Positions 1-6,657 of a DNA stretch of 11,578 nt are shown one piece after another. Source of the DNA: SOIA01 sp050116035 (GTDB lineage: Bacteria > Acidobacteriota > Aminicenantia > Aminicenantales > Aminicenantaceae); assembly GCA_050116035.1 (NCBI GenBank), contig JASFPJ010000081.1:1-11578 (forward strand), given 5' to 3'. The notes under the pieces were generated by a model. That model did no database searches. It was not told the DNA's origin and saw nothing but the letters and a program-made list of their open reading frames with translations. Position numbers and translations under genes: made by a program. Numbering within the stretch: the stretch's first letter is position 1; every line of letters starts with the position of its first letter.

Positions 1-450
1 GATTAGGTTCAGCGTCTCCACAATAGAAAACACGGCATCCCAACCCTTATTGCCAGCTTTGGTGCCCGCCCGTTCAATTCCCTGCTCGATCGTATCCACA
101 GTCAGGATACCAAAAGAAACAGGCACACCCTCATCCATGGCAATCTGGGCTAATCCTTTAGTGACTTCGGCACTCAAGAAATCGAAGTGGGGTGTGTCTC
201 CTCTTATTAAAGCTCCTAAACAGACGATTCCATCCGCTTTTTTTGCACTGACTAATTTCTTCACGACCACAGGAATTTCAAATGAACCCGGCACTTTATA
301 CACAGTTATATCTTTCTCATCCGCTCCCAGTTTTTGAAGAGCATCGAGTGCTCCTTCCAACAATCTCTCCGATATGAATTGGTTAAAACGGCTGACAACC
401 AAACCAATCTTCAAGCCTTTTGCCTGCAGTTTTCCTTGATATATTTCCAT
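1..450 (-). CDS. ribH: 6,7-dimethyl-8-ribityllumazine synthase, C-terminus cut by window edge
   Basis: This enzyme condenses 5-amino-6-ribitylamino-uracil with 3,4-dihydroxy-2-butanone 4-phosphate to give lumazine, the penultimate step of riboflavin synthesis in the cytoplasm. Translating the minus strand from the ATG at 448-450 gives 150 residues with no stop before the edge, so only a few C-terminal residues should be missing (the family is about 154-160 long). Visible signatures are RFN (21-23), VPGSFEIP (53-60), GALIRGDTPHFDF (79-91) with the catalytic-type His88, and ERAGTKAGNKG (126-136). Phe22, Phe57, Glu58, His88, Phe113, Arg127 and Lys135 fall at the same numbers as the active-site residues I recall for Bacillus subtilis RibH. 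A GGGAGAG ribosome site lies in the 12-bp gap after the upstream enoyl-CoA hydratase stop, so the two are probably co-transcribed. No other rib gene is visible. Confidence 0.96.
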   Translation of the reverse strand, partial: MEIYQGKLQAKGLKIGLVVSRFNQFISERLLEGALDALQKLGADEKDITVYKVPGSFEIPVVVKKLVSAKKADGIVCLGALIRGDTPHFDFLSAEVTKGLAQIAMDEGVPVSFGILTVDTIEQGIERAGTKAGNKGWDAVFSIVETLNLI

Positions 451-462
451 TTCTCTCTCCCT

Positions 463-1260
463 TTAACGTCCCTGAAATTTTGCCTCTCTTTTCTCAAGAA
501 AGGCCTTTGTGCCCTCTTTGCTGTCTTCTGTATCGCAGGCCTTCCCGAAGAGTTCGGCTTCCAGGAGGAGGCCTTCTTCCAGGGTCCGGTCTAATCCTTT
601 GTTAATCGCTTCGATGCTGTACTCAACCGCCAGAGGACCATTGGCGATGACCTTACGGGCAAAAGCTTCACAGGTCGGGAAAAGATCTCCCAGCGATACA
701 ACCCGATTGACCAGGCCGATTCGTTGAGCTTCCTGGGCATCGATTATCTTCCCGCTGAGCACAAGCTCCATGGCCTTGCCTTTTCCGACCAACCGGGCGA
801 GCCGTTGGGTTCCACCAAAGCCCGGAATCAAGCCCAATTTGACCTCGGGCTGTCCCATCTTGGCATTCTCAGAGGCGATCCGTATATGGCAGGCCAGGGC
901 CAGCTCTGTTCCACCGCCAAGAGCATATCCATTAATGGCCGCAATGACGAGCTTATTGAAATTCTCGATGAGCTTGGTGAGCTTATGCCCTTCAAGCACA
1001 TACTTTTTGCCTGTGTCAAAATCAAGACGGGCCAACTCGCTGATATCTGCTCCGGCCACAAACGCCTTTTCTCCGGAACCAGCAAGGATTACGGCTTCGA
1101 CCTCTGGGTCTTCCTTAAACGAAAGGAAAGCGCTACGCAGTTCTTTTGCCGTGTTGGCATTCAATGCATTGAGCTTGTCCGGGCGATTGATGATAATCCA
1201 GCCAATGCCCTCTCCCTTTTTTGTGAGTAAGTTCTCGTATTGCATTTTTCTATTATCCAA
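463..1260 (-). CDS. Enoyl-CoA hydratase/crotonase family protein
   Basis: This 265-residue protein has the normal length of short-chain enoyl-CoA hydratases, which add water across the trans-2 double bond of acyl-CoA in beta-oxidation or butyryl-CoA-type pathways. The crotonase fold signatures are present: FVAGADISEL (67-76) for the first oxyanion-hole amide, GYALGGGTELALAC (111-124) for the second, and GQPEVKLGLIPGFGGTQRL (136-154). Both catalytic glutamates of the hydratase subgroup are there, Glu119 (GGGTE) and Glu139 (GQPE), so it should be a true hydratase rather than an isomerase or decarboxylase. The ATG at 1258-1260 is used here; an in-frame ATG five codons later (MQYENLL) is an equally plausible start, since neither has a strong Shine-Dalgarno site. 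It is followed after 12 bp by ribH. The substrate chain length cannot be told from sequence, and no thiolase or acyl-CoA dehydrogenase is in the window. Confidence 0.93.
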   Translation of the reverse strand: MDNRKMQYENLLTKKGEGIGWIIINRPDKLNALNANTAKELRSAFLSFKEDPEVEAVILAGSGEKAFVAGADISELARLDFDTGKKYVLEGHKLTKLIENFNKLVIAAINGYALGGGTELALACHIRIASENAKMGQPEVKLGLIPGFGGTQRLARLVGKGKAMELVLSGKIIDAQEAQRIGLVNRVVSLGDLFPTCEAFARKVIANGPLAVEYSIEAINKGLDRTLEEGLLLEAELFGKACDTEDSKEGTKAFLEKREAKFQGR

Positions 1261-1334
1261 ATCTGATCTCAGCCGACCTCATCCACACCAAAAAAAATGT
1301 TTCTTGGACGACTGATCTTTCCAAAATTTTCCCT

Positions 1335-1340
1335 ATTTTA
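1335..1340 (-). promoter_or_regulatory. Weak candidate -10 box for the enoyl-CoA hydratase-ribH operon
   Basis: On the minus strand the hexamer TAAAAT (5 of 6 to TATAAT) lies 74 bp before the hydratase start. Only a poor -35 match (GTGCAA-like) sits 17 bp further upstream. It is offered as the best candidate in the gap, not as a firm call. Confidence 0.25.
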
Positions 1341-1378
1341 CCAGATAAATTCCTTTTTTGCACGACAATTTAAAGTAT

Positions 1379-1402
1379 GGGGTCGCGTCTCAACATTCGA
1401 CA
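1379..1402 (+). repeat. Left inverted repeat arm
   Basis: This is the left arm of the 120-bp element. It differs from its partner at positions 1391 (C for T) and 1398 (C for T) only. Confidence 0.8.
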
Positions 1403-1474
1403 TTTCTTAGAGGATTATCAGTCCTTAGAGCTTCTCTCCGATGACAAATTGAACAATAGAATGAATGAATAAAT

Positions 1475-1498
1475 TGTCAAATGTTAAGACGCGACCCC
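1475..1498 (-). repeat. Right inverted repeat arm
   Basis: This is the right arm of the 120-bp element, the reverse complement of the left arm at 22 of 24 positions. Its outer end is 8 bp from the -35 hexamer of the candidate protease promoter. Confidence 0.8.
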
Positions 1499-1506
1499 TT
1501 TTGTTA

Positions 1507-1535
1507 TTGTCTTTACGATAGTTTTGCGTTATCAT
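1507..1535 (+). promoter_or_regulatory. Candidate sigma-70-type promoter of the Lon-like protease gene
   Basis: TTGTCT (1507-1512, 4 of 6 to TTGACA) and TATCAT (1530-1535, 5 of 6 to TATAAT) are separated by exactly 17 bp. A start near 1542 would give a leader of about 43 nt that includes the GGGAGGA ribosome site. It lies just outside the right arm of the inverted-repeat element. Confidence 0.5.
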
Positions 1536-1584
1536 TTTTTTTTGCGTTGAAGAAAACAAACCCCTAAAATCATGGGAGGATGGA

Positions 1585-4035
1585 ATGAAAACTGCCACAA
1601 ATTTTAAAGAGCTCCCTGCCGATTTATTGAGATGGACTTGTGACCCTGGGAAAATACCTGTATCCACGAGTGATGAGTGCAAACCCTGCGACGAAATCAT
1701 CGGCCAGAAACGAGCACTCAAGGCTATCCAAACCGGTCTGGACATTAAAAGCTTCGGTTACAACATTTTCGTGACAGGAATGGTCGGAACGGGCCGGACC
1801 ACAACCATTAAACAGCTTCTGGAGAAGTTGGAAAAAGGGGATAAAATCCCTGATGATATTCTCTACGTCTTCAACTTTAAAAATATGGATGAGCCGACGC
1901 TGATCATTCTTCCATCTGGAAAAGGAAAACTTTTCAGAGAGACCATGGACAATATGATTGCCATGCTCAAGACAAACATTCCTGAGATGATCAAAAGCAA
2001 GTACTATGCAGAGCAACGTGATGATATCGTCGAATCCCAGCAGAAGAAGCAGAAAGATATATTACAGAATTTTGAAGAGGAAGTGGCCAAGGAAGGATTT
2101 TCTGTCATTCAGGTCCAGATGGGTCTGATTGTCAAGCCAGATCTGGTCCCTCTGATTGAGGGGAAGCCCACTCCTTTTAATCAGTTGGAAACTTTGACCA
2201 GAGAAGGAAAATTTGACAAAGAAACATTAGATAATATGAAGAAAAAATACGAAGAGCTAACCGAGAAACTTGAGGAAATTTTCGAGCAGATGAAAGAGAT
2301 TGAGGAACAAACTCGAAAAAGCCTGAAGGAATGGGATGCCCAGTCTATCACCCCTCTTATACTCGGGGCCATCAATGAAATAAGAGCCAAATTTCCTGAC
2401 CCTAAAATCGAGAGTTACCTGGATGATGTTGAACAATCCCTCATCAAGAATATCGACCTTTTTAAGGCAAAAAAAAAGGAACAGGGTGAGAAGGAAGCCG
2501 TCGACCCATTCCTGCCATATCGAGTGAACCTGTTGGTTAACAATTCCGAGCTGAAGGGGGCTCCGGTAATCATGGAGACAAATCCCAATTACATCAACCT
2601 GTTTGGGTCGATCGAACTCGCTGCCTCCCGATTCGGTATTGTTCAAACGGACTTCACCAAGATCAAAGCGGGCTCTTTTCTCAAAGCAAACGGAGGCTAT
2701 TTAGTCTTCAATGCGCTGGATGCGCTTATCGAGCCCGGAGTCTGGCAGACACTCAAAAGAACCTTGCGGAATCAAAAATTAGAAATCCAGAATTTTGCTT
2801 CGCTCTTCATGATTTCTACGACGAGGCTCAAACCCCAGCCGATTGAATGTGATGTCAAGGTTGTTTTGATCGGGGATGCGTATATCTATTACCTTCTCTA
2901 CCGTTTGGATGAGGACTTCAAGAAGATATTCAAGGTTAAGGCTGAGTTTGACTCGGAAATGAAGAAGGACACCCAAACCATCAAAGAATATATTGCTTTC
3001 ATCAAGAAGATATCTGAAGAAGATGATCTCCTTCCCTTCGATAAGAGCGGAATGGCGGCCATTGTCGAATACGGGACACGTCTTTCCGGACGGCAGAAAA
3101 AAATCTCCACTCGTTTCCATATCATTGCAGATGTACTCCGCGAAGCCAGCTATTGGGCCAAGAAGGCCAAGAAGAAAATGGTCAGCTGCGAAATAGTGGA
3201 ACAAGCGATCGAAGAGCGTTTCGACCGGGTCAGTCTGATAGAGGATAAGATCCAAGAGTTCATCGAAGAGGGAACCATCATGATCGACGCCAAAGGTAAA
3301 GTTGAGGGACAGGTCAACGGATTATCTGTTTACGACATGGGAGAATTTGCTTTCGGTAAGCCCACTCGAATCACAGCCCGAACATCTGTGGGAAGAGCGG
3401 GAGTCATCAACATCGAGAGAGAAGCGGACTTGAGCGGCCGCACGCACAACAAGGGAGTCCTCATCCTGGGAGGATACTTAAGAGGAAAATACGCCCAGAA
3501 GAAGCCATTCTCTCTTTCGGCCAGTATTGCCTTTGAACAATCTTATTCTGGAGTCGAGGGAGACAGTGCGTCATCGACTGAAGTCTACTCCATCCTCTCC
3601 TGCTTGTCGAAATTGCCCTTAAGACAGGATATTGCTGTCACAGGGTCGTTGAACCAGAAGGGAGAAATCCAGCCCATCGGGGGGGTCAACGAAAAAATCG
3701 AAGGATTCTTCGATGTCTGCAAAGCGAAAGGGCTGACAGGGACACAGGGAGTCATGATCCCTCATCAAAATATCCAGAATCTCATGCTTCGGAATGATGT
3801 GATCAAGACAGTCAAGCAGGGAAAATTCCATATCTATCCGGTCAAGACTATAGATGAAGGAATCGAAATCCTCACCGGCATCAAAGCCGGAAAAAGAAAA
3901 ACTGATGGGACTTTTGAAGAAGAAACGGTGAATTATCTTGTCGATGAAGAGCTGAATAGACTGGCGAAAAGCTGGAAGACATTCACAGGACCCGCCGAAA
4001 AAGAAAAGGGATCAAAAGAAGATAAAAACAAATAG
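1585..4035 (+). CDS. Lon-like ATP-dependent protease (AAA_32 + Lon C-terminal protease domain)
   Basis: This 816-residue protein matches the COG1067-type Lon family (LonB/LonH-like), a cytoplasmic AAA+ serine protease group distinct from classical LonA; it lacks the LonA N-terminal domain. The start is set by GGGAGGA five bases before the ATG at 1585. A P-loop, GMVGTGRT, is at 65-72 with Arg71 where Lys is canonical. A charged, coiled-coil-like stretch covers about 200-245. The Walker B-like segment GGYLVFNALDAL (370-381) lacks the usual acidic pair. The C-terminal Lon proteolytic domain has the Ser-Lys dyad: Ser661 in GDSAS and Lys704 in GGVNEKIEG, 43 residues apart as in E. coli Lon (S679/K722). 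The tail is lysine-rich. It is a single gene; the convergent rluB-like gene ends 13 bp downstream. Protease activity is expected; whether ATP is hydrolysed efficiently is uncertain. Confidence 0.93.
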   Translation: MKTATNFKELPADLLRWTCDPGKIPVSTSDECKPCDEIIGQKRALKAIQTGLDIKSFGYNIFVTGMVGTGRTTTIKQLLEKLEKGDKIPDDILYVFNFKNMDEPTLIILPSGKGKLFRETMDNMIAMLKTNIPEMIKSKYYAEQRDDIVESQQKKQKDILQNFEEEVAKEGFSVIQVQMGLIVKPDLVPLIEGKPTPFNQLETLTREGKFDKETLDNMKKKYEELTEKLEEIFEQMKEIEEQTRKSLKEWDAQSITPLILGAINEIRAKFPDPKIESYLDDVEQSLIKNIDLFKAKKKEQGEKEAVDPFLPYRVNLLVNNSELKGAPVIMETNPNYINLFGSIELAASRFGIVQTDFTKIKAGSFLKANGGYLVFNALDALIEPGVWQTLKRTLRNQKLEIQNFASLFMISTTRLKPQPIECDVKVVLIGDAYIYYLLYRLDEDFKKIFKVKAEFDSEMKKDTQTIKEYIAFIKKISEEDDLLPFDKSGMAAIVEYGTRLSGRQKKISTRFHIIADVLREASYWAKKAKKKMVSCEIVEQAIEERFDRVSLIEDKIQEFIEEGTIMIDAKGKVEGQVNGLSVYDMGEFAFGKPTRITARTSVGRAGVINIEREADLSGRTHNKGVLILGGYLRGKYAQKKPFSLSASIAFEQSYSGVEGDSASSTEVYSILSCLSKLPLRQDIAVTGSLNQKGEIQPIGGVNEKIEGFFDVCKAKGLTGTQGVMIPHQNIQNLMLRNDVIKTVKQGKFHIYPVKTIDEGIEILTGIKAGKRKTDGTFEEETVNYLVDEELNRLAKSWKTFTGPAEKEKGSKEDKNK

Positions 4036-4048
4036 ACTGGTTATCCAT

Positions 4049-4774
4049 CTACAATAAATCAACTCTGCTTTTTAGACTGTCCACTTCTCTTTGGGTCAGA
4101 AACCGCCATTTTCCTGTTTGGAGGCGACCTAACTTCATGCCCCCGAAGCCAACCCTTTTGAGATGAAGCACTCTATGGCCGACAGCCTCAAACATCCTCT
4201 TCACTTCTCTCTTCCTTCCCTCATGGATTTCTATCTTGAGAAGAGTCTTTTTCGCACTGCCACTCAGCTTTGCAATCCTCGCCGGAGCAGTTTTTTTTCC
4301 ATCAATGACGATTCCTTTTTCCAGCCGGGAAATTTTTGAAGAGTCTGGCACACCCCTGGCTTCAACGACATAAATCTTTGGGACTCTGTAACGTGGGTGA
4401 GCGAGACGGTGAGCCAGTTCCCCGTCATTCATCAGAAGCAAAAGGCCTTCACTATCATAATCCAGCCTTCCTACCGGATAAATTCTCTCTTTCAAAGAAG
4501 GCAGCAGTTCTTTGATCGTCGGTCTCTGGAAAGGATCTTTGAGTGTGACCAGATATCCTAGCGGCTTATTGAGCATCATATAGACCATCCCTTCTTCCTT
4601 TTCCACTTTTTTGCCGCCGAATTCCACTCTGTCTTTTTCATCATCAATTTTAGTACCCAATGTCCGGATGACCTGGCCGTTGACCTTGATTTTTCCCTCC
4701 ACAATCATCTTATCCACTTCTCTTCTGGAAGCCACTCCTGCCTGTGCCAAAAATTTATTCAGCCGGATTCGCAT
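4049..4774 (-). CDS. rluB: Pseudouridine synthase, RluB/RsuA family (23S rRNA type)
   Basis: This 241-residue protein isomerises a specific uridine to pseudouridine in rRNA. Residues 3-50 form an S4 RNA-binding domain (RLNKFLAQAGVASRREVDKM). The catalytic domain follows, with the RsuA/RluB signature GRLDYDSEGLLLL at 102-114; Asp105 is the catalytic nucleophile. HEGRKREVKRMFEAVGH, about 190-206, is the second family signature, typical of the RluB/RluE/RluF group. Length agrees with RluB, which in E. coli modifies 23S rRNA U2605; the exact site here is inferred from family resemblance. The ATG is 2 bp after the stop of the radical SAM gene, with GGAGAG inside the end of that gene as ribosome site, so translation is probably coupled. 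Its 3' end faces the Lon-like gene with only 13 bp between stops. Confidence 0.93.
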   Translation of the reverse strand: MRIRLNKFLAQAGVASRREVDKMIVEGKIKVNGQVIRTLGTKIDDEKDRVEFGGKKVEKEEGMVYMMLNKPLGYLVTLKDPFQRPTIKELLPSLKERIYPVGRLDYDSEGLLLLMNDGELAHRLAHPRYRVPKIYVVEARGVPDSSKISRLEKGIVIDGKKTAPARIAKLSGSAKKTLLKIEIHEGRKREVKRMFEAVGHRVLHLKRVGFGGMKLGRLQTGKWRFLTQREVDSLKSRVDLL

Positions 4775-4776
4775 CT

Positions 4777-5883
4777 TTAGTAGTCTCTCCCGAGCAGATG
4801 AATGTTCCCAATCCTCACATTCCGTAAGCCCGCCTCATGGGCCGCCTGCCTGCACTCTTCGGCATGGCGGCGGGATGTGACAGGCATATCCCGGAAATAA
4901 AAATGAGGGTGAAATCCAAGGAGAGCATAGGGAATATTCGGATCGAGTCCGGCTACAAATTCAGCAATCTGGAAGACTTCCTCTCTGTTTATATACCCTG
5001 GGACAAGAAGAGTGCTGGCCACAACCAGCGGAGGATCCTCCCGCTTTTTGATCCACTTTGACGCCAGCTCAAAATTGCTCTTCGTCTGACTGTTGCTTCT
5101 CCCGCACAGAGCCACATTCAGGTTCTGATGATAAGTCTTCAAATCAAACTTCACGCAACCGCCACTTTCCAGAGCAATCTCCAGGATTTCTTCTAAAAAC
5201 CGCCTGTCCATGGTCCCGTTGGTTTCCCAACAGATTCTTAAAATCTTCTTGTCCTTCCGCGCGATGGCGAGACGGGACGTCTGGATGGAATGGAGAAGTT
5301 GGGGAGATGGATCTCCTCCGAAGTAGCAAATACAGGACGTCATCCTGTCAGCGGCTTGAGCTAACTCCTTAGATGTATGGGGTGTCCTGTCACGCAGGTC
5401 TTCCCTGTAATGCCAGTTCTGGCAGAACAAACAGTTGAATGTGCATCCGTGATAGAAAACAGCCAGGTTTTTATAGCCGTATTCAGGGCCACGGGAATAA
5501 GAGAATTCAGGGAATCCAGCGCTCGTGCCGCCCGAACAGACCCAATCGGCCACACAATTCGTGGGCAAAGAGTCATAATACCAGGAAAAATAGCCCTGCT
5601 CGGGAAGAGGTGTGATCTGTGTACCTTCCTGATTCTCCCTCACTCCGCAATAGCCCGCATTCCCTTCTCCTATCGTGCACTGGTTGAAGCAGTACGTGCA
5701 GGCTATTCCGTCCTTGTCACGAGGCGGAGAAGAAGGAAGGCTGAAAGGCTCTCTTGAAACCTGATGAGCTTTTTGGATGTGAGATTCGACCGATTGGAAA
5801 TCTTTAAGGATACATTCGCGGCACACACCTAAGAACTGAGATACTAGGCCGGACTCTGTCCCGCAATTGATGCATTTCCCCAT
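4777..5883 (-). CDS. AmrS/PflA-like radical SAM enzyme with N-terminal zinc-ribbon-like extension
   Basis: This 368-residue protein has the radical SAM [4Fe-4S] motif C-X3-C-X2-C at Cys147, Cys151 and Cys154 (GCTFNCLFCQN), then a GGDP segment (189-192) that fits the SAM-binding GGE-type motif. Residues 60-82 (CTYCFNQCTIGEGNAGYCGVR-like) form the Cys-rich block with Cys62, 65, 69 and 79 typical of the AmmeMemoRadiSam-system and other PflA-like enzymes. In addition residues 4-24 hold CxxC...CxxC (Cys4, 7, 21, 24), which looks like a zinc ribbon not present in the short family members. The AmrS family partners, AMMECR1 and Memo, are not in this window; their substrate is unknown to me. The ATG at 5881-5883 has no Shine-Dalgarno site, but upstream in-frame alternatives are no better and the zinc ribbon begins at residue 4. 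It overlaps nothing and drives into rluB after 2 bp. Confidence 0.85.
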   Translation of the reverse strand: MGKCINCGTESGLVSQFLGVCRECILKDFQSVESHIQKAHQVSREPFSLPSSPPRDKDGIACTYCFNQCTIGEGNAGYCGVRENQEGTQITPLPEQGYFSWYYDSLPTNCVADWVCSGGTSAGFPEFSYSRGPEYGYKNLAVFYHGCTFNCLFCQNWHYREDLRDRTPHTSKELAQAADRMTSCICYFGGDPSPQLLHSIQTSRLAIARKDKKILRICWETNGTMDRRFLEEILEIALESGGCVKFDLKTYHQNLNVALCGRSNSQTKSNFELASKWIKKREDPPLVVASTLLVPGYINREEVFQIAEFVAGLDPNIPYALLGFHPHFYFRDMPVTSRRHAEECRQAAHEAGLRNVRIGNIHLLGRDY

Positions 5884-5910
5884 TTTTAGAGATAGAATGC
5901 TACTTATCTG

Positions 5911-5935
5911 TGAGGAAGCCAGACGGACTTCCTCA
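5911..5935 (-). other. Perfect-stem hairpin between beta-barrel gene and radical SAM gene
   Basis: TGAGGAAG (5911-5918) and CTTCCTCA (5928-5935) form an 8-bp perfect stem; on the minus-strand transcript a G-T wobble and one more C-G pair could extend it to 10 with a CGTCT loop. There is no T-run after it, so it is not a standard intrinsic terminator. It sits 36 bp after the beta-barrel stop and 27 bp before the radical SAM start, so it could attenuate, protect the upstream mRNA end, or bind a regulator. Confidence 0.45.
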
Positions 5936-5971
5936 TATTATGAAAAAAGAGCTATGAAGAAATTCTATAAG

Positions 5972-6541
5972 TTAGAAATAAATGTTGATCCCAACGGCGA
6001 GGGAATAGTTCCCCAATTCCAGGTCATTCCCGTCGATCGTGGCATTCCCGACGCGGCGCTTTCCTTCCGCAACGAGAGCAATGTTCGCAAACTGCAGCTC
6101 CAGACCCACACCAAAATTATAGCCTCCCTCATTATCCTTGCCAACATTTGAAATATTAGTCAGATAAATGCCATACCCACCGGTGACATAAGGCTTGAAG
6201 ATCGCAATAGAGAATGGGAAAAGCTTGGCGTTCACGCCGACAAACTGGTACTCCATTGTTTCTCCATCCCAATCCACTACTCCGGTCACGGTCTGGACAA
6301 TTTCATAGTCAGAACGGATATAGGTGGCTTCGATGGCAAGCATGGAAAACTTGACTCCGAGCCGTCCCCCATAAAAAAGCGCAGTGTCCTTACCAAAATC
6401 TTCGCTGGTTAAGTCTGGAAGTTCCGGAGTCGACGTCGAATAACCGACCTGGGCTCCGATATAGAGTTTCTGGGCATGCAAACCTGAAGCTAACAAGATC
6501 AAGAAGGCAAATACTAATCCGGGAACCATGATTTTTTTCAT
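5972..6541 (-). CDS. Small outer-membrane beta-barrel protein
   Basis: This 189-residue protein begins with a clear Sec signal peptide: MKK, a hydrophobic core to about residue 20, then LHA-Q with likely cleavage after Ala23. The mature part is about 165 residues of alternating polar/hydrophobic strands rich in Gly, Tyr and Val, such as LYIGAQVGYSTS, GGRLGVKFSMLAIEATYIRS, FKPYVTGGYGIYL and YNFGVGLELQF. It ends in SLAVGINIYF, a C-terminal Phe of the kind recognised by the BAM assembly machinery. This fits the 8-stranded OmpW/OMP_b-brl type fold. A ribosome site GAGG lies 6-9 bases before the ATG at 6539-6541. No partner gene suggests a ligand, so the specific function is unknown; a structural or small-molecule porin-like role is possible. 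A consensus -35 upstream suggests its own promoter. Confidence 0.85.
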   Translation of the reverse strand: MKKIMVPGLVFAFLILLASGLHAQKLYIGAQVGYSTSTPELPDLTSEDFGKDTALFYGGRLGVKFSMLAIEATYIRSDYEIVQTVTGVVDWDGETMEYQFVGVNAKLFPFSIAIFKPYVTGGYGIYLTNISNVGKDNEGGYNFGVGLELQFANIALVAEGKRRVGNATIDGNDLELGNYSLAVGINIYF

Positions 6542-6610
6542 TTTTTTACCTCACTTCCTTTTATATGCAAATCCAAGAACTCGCCCGAATTATTTGAAAC
6601 TCATTATAAA

Positions 6611-6639
6611 TAAATAAGATAAAATCTCTAAAATGTCAA
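6611..6639 (-). promoter_or_regulatory. Candidate promoter of the beta-barrel gene
   Basis: On the minus strand a perfect TTGACA (6634-6639) is followed after 17 bp by TATTTA (6611-6616, 3 of 6 to TATAAT); the surrounding sequence is very AT-rich. A start near 6604 would give a leader of about 62 nt. It lies just downstream of the pyruvate kinase domain gene stop. Confidence 0.45.
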
Positions 6640-6657
6640 GTCGAACACACCTCCACA

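Larger units (their letters stand above)
1379..1498. mobile_element. REPIN/MITE-like element with 24-bp inverted terminal repeats
   Basis: The left end (1379-1402) starts GGGGTCGCGTCT and the right end (1475-1498), read on the opposite strand, starts GGGGTCGCGTCT as well. Over 24 positions the two arms match at 22, and they enclose about 72 bp of AT-rich sequence with no open frame of note. Inside there is a 7-bp direct repeat CTTAGAG (1406-1412 and 1424-1430) and a short AATG/AATA-type tandem run near 1460. Two inverted copies of a short GC-rich repeat about 100 bp apart is the layout of REPINs, which are mobilised in trans by single-domain Y1 transposases (RAYT/TnpA_REP). No transposase is encoded here, so this would be a non-autonomous copy. 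The class is inferred; a plain intergenic inverted repeat is the alternative. Confidence 0.65.
1261..1584. other. Divergent intergenic region, 324 bp
   Basis: This gap separates the divergently transcribed enoyl-CoA hydratase and Lon-like protease genes. It holds a 120-bp element with inverted ends (1379-1498), a candidate protease promoter (1507-1535), the protease ribosome site GGGAGGA (1574-1580) and a weak -10 candidate for the hydratase (1335-1340). No credible coding sequence or structured RNA was recognised in the remaining sequence, which is AT-rich with homopolymer runs near 1290 and 1535. Confidence 0.7.

Noticed and set aside
50..605. Plus-strand open frames over ribH and the end of the hydratase gene
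   Set aside because: They mirror two well-supported minus-strand genes; the peptides are low-complexity and start without ribosome sites.
724..1315. Long plus-strand open frames opposite the enoyl-CoA hydratase
   Set aside because: They are antisense to a gene with full crotonase signatures, and their translations show no family motif or ribosome site.
1425..1745. Minus-strand 106-codon frame spanning the repeat element and the protease start
   Set aside because: It runs through the inverted repeat and antisense to conserved Lon-like N-terminal sequence; no motif resembling a transposase is present.
5921..5934. A 14-base string shared with 11105-11118 (AGACGGACTTCCTC)
   Set aside because: The match does not extend on either side, one copy lies in the hairpin and the other inside the editing protein gene; it looks like chance.
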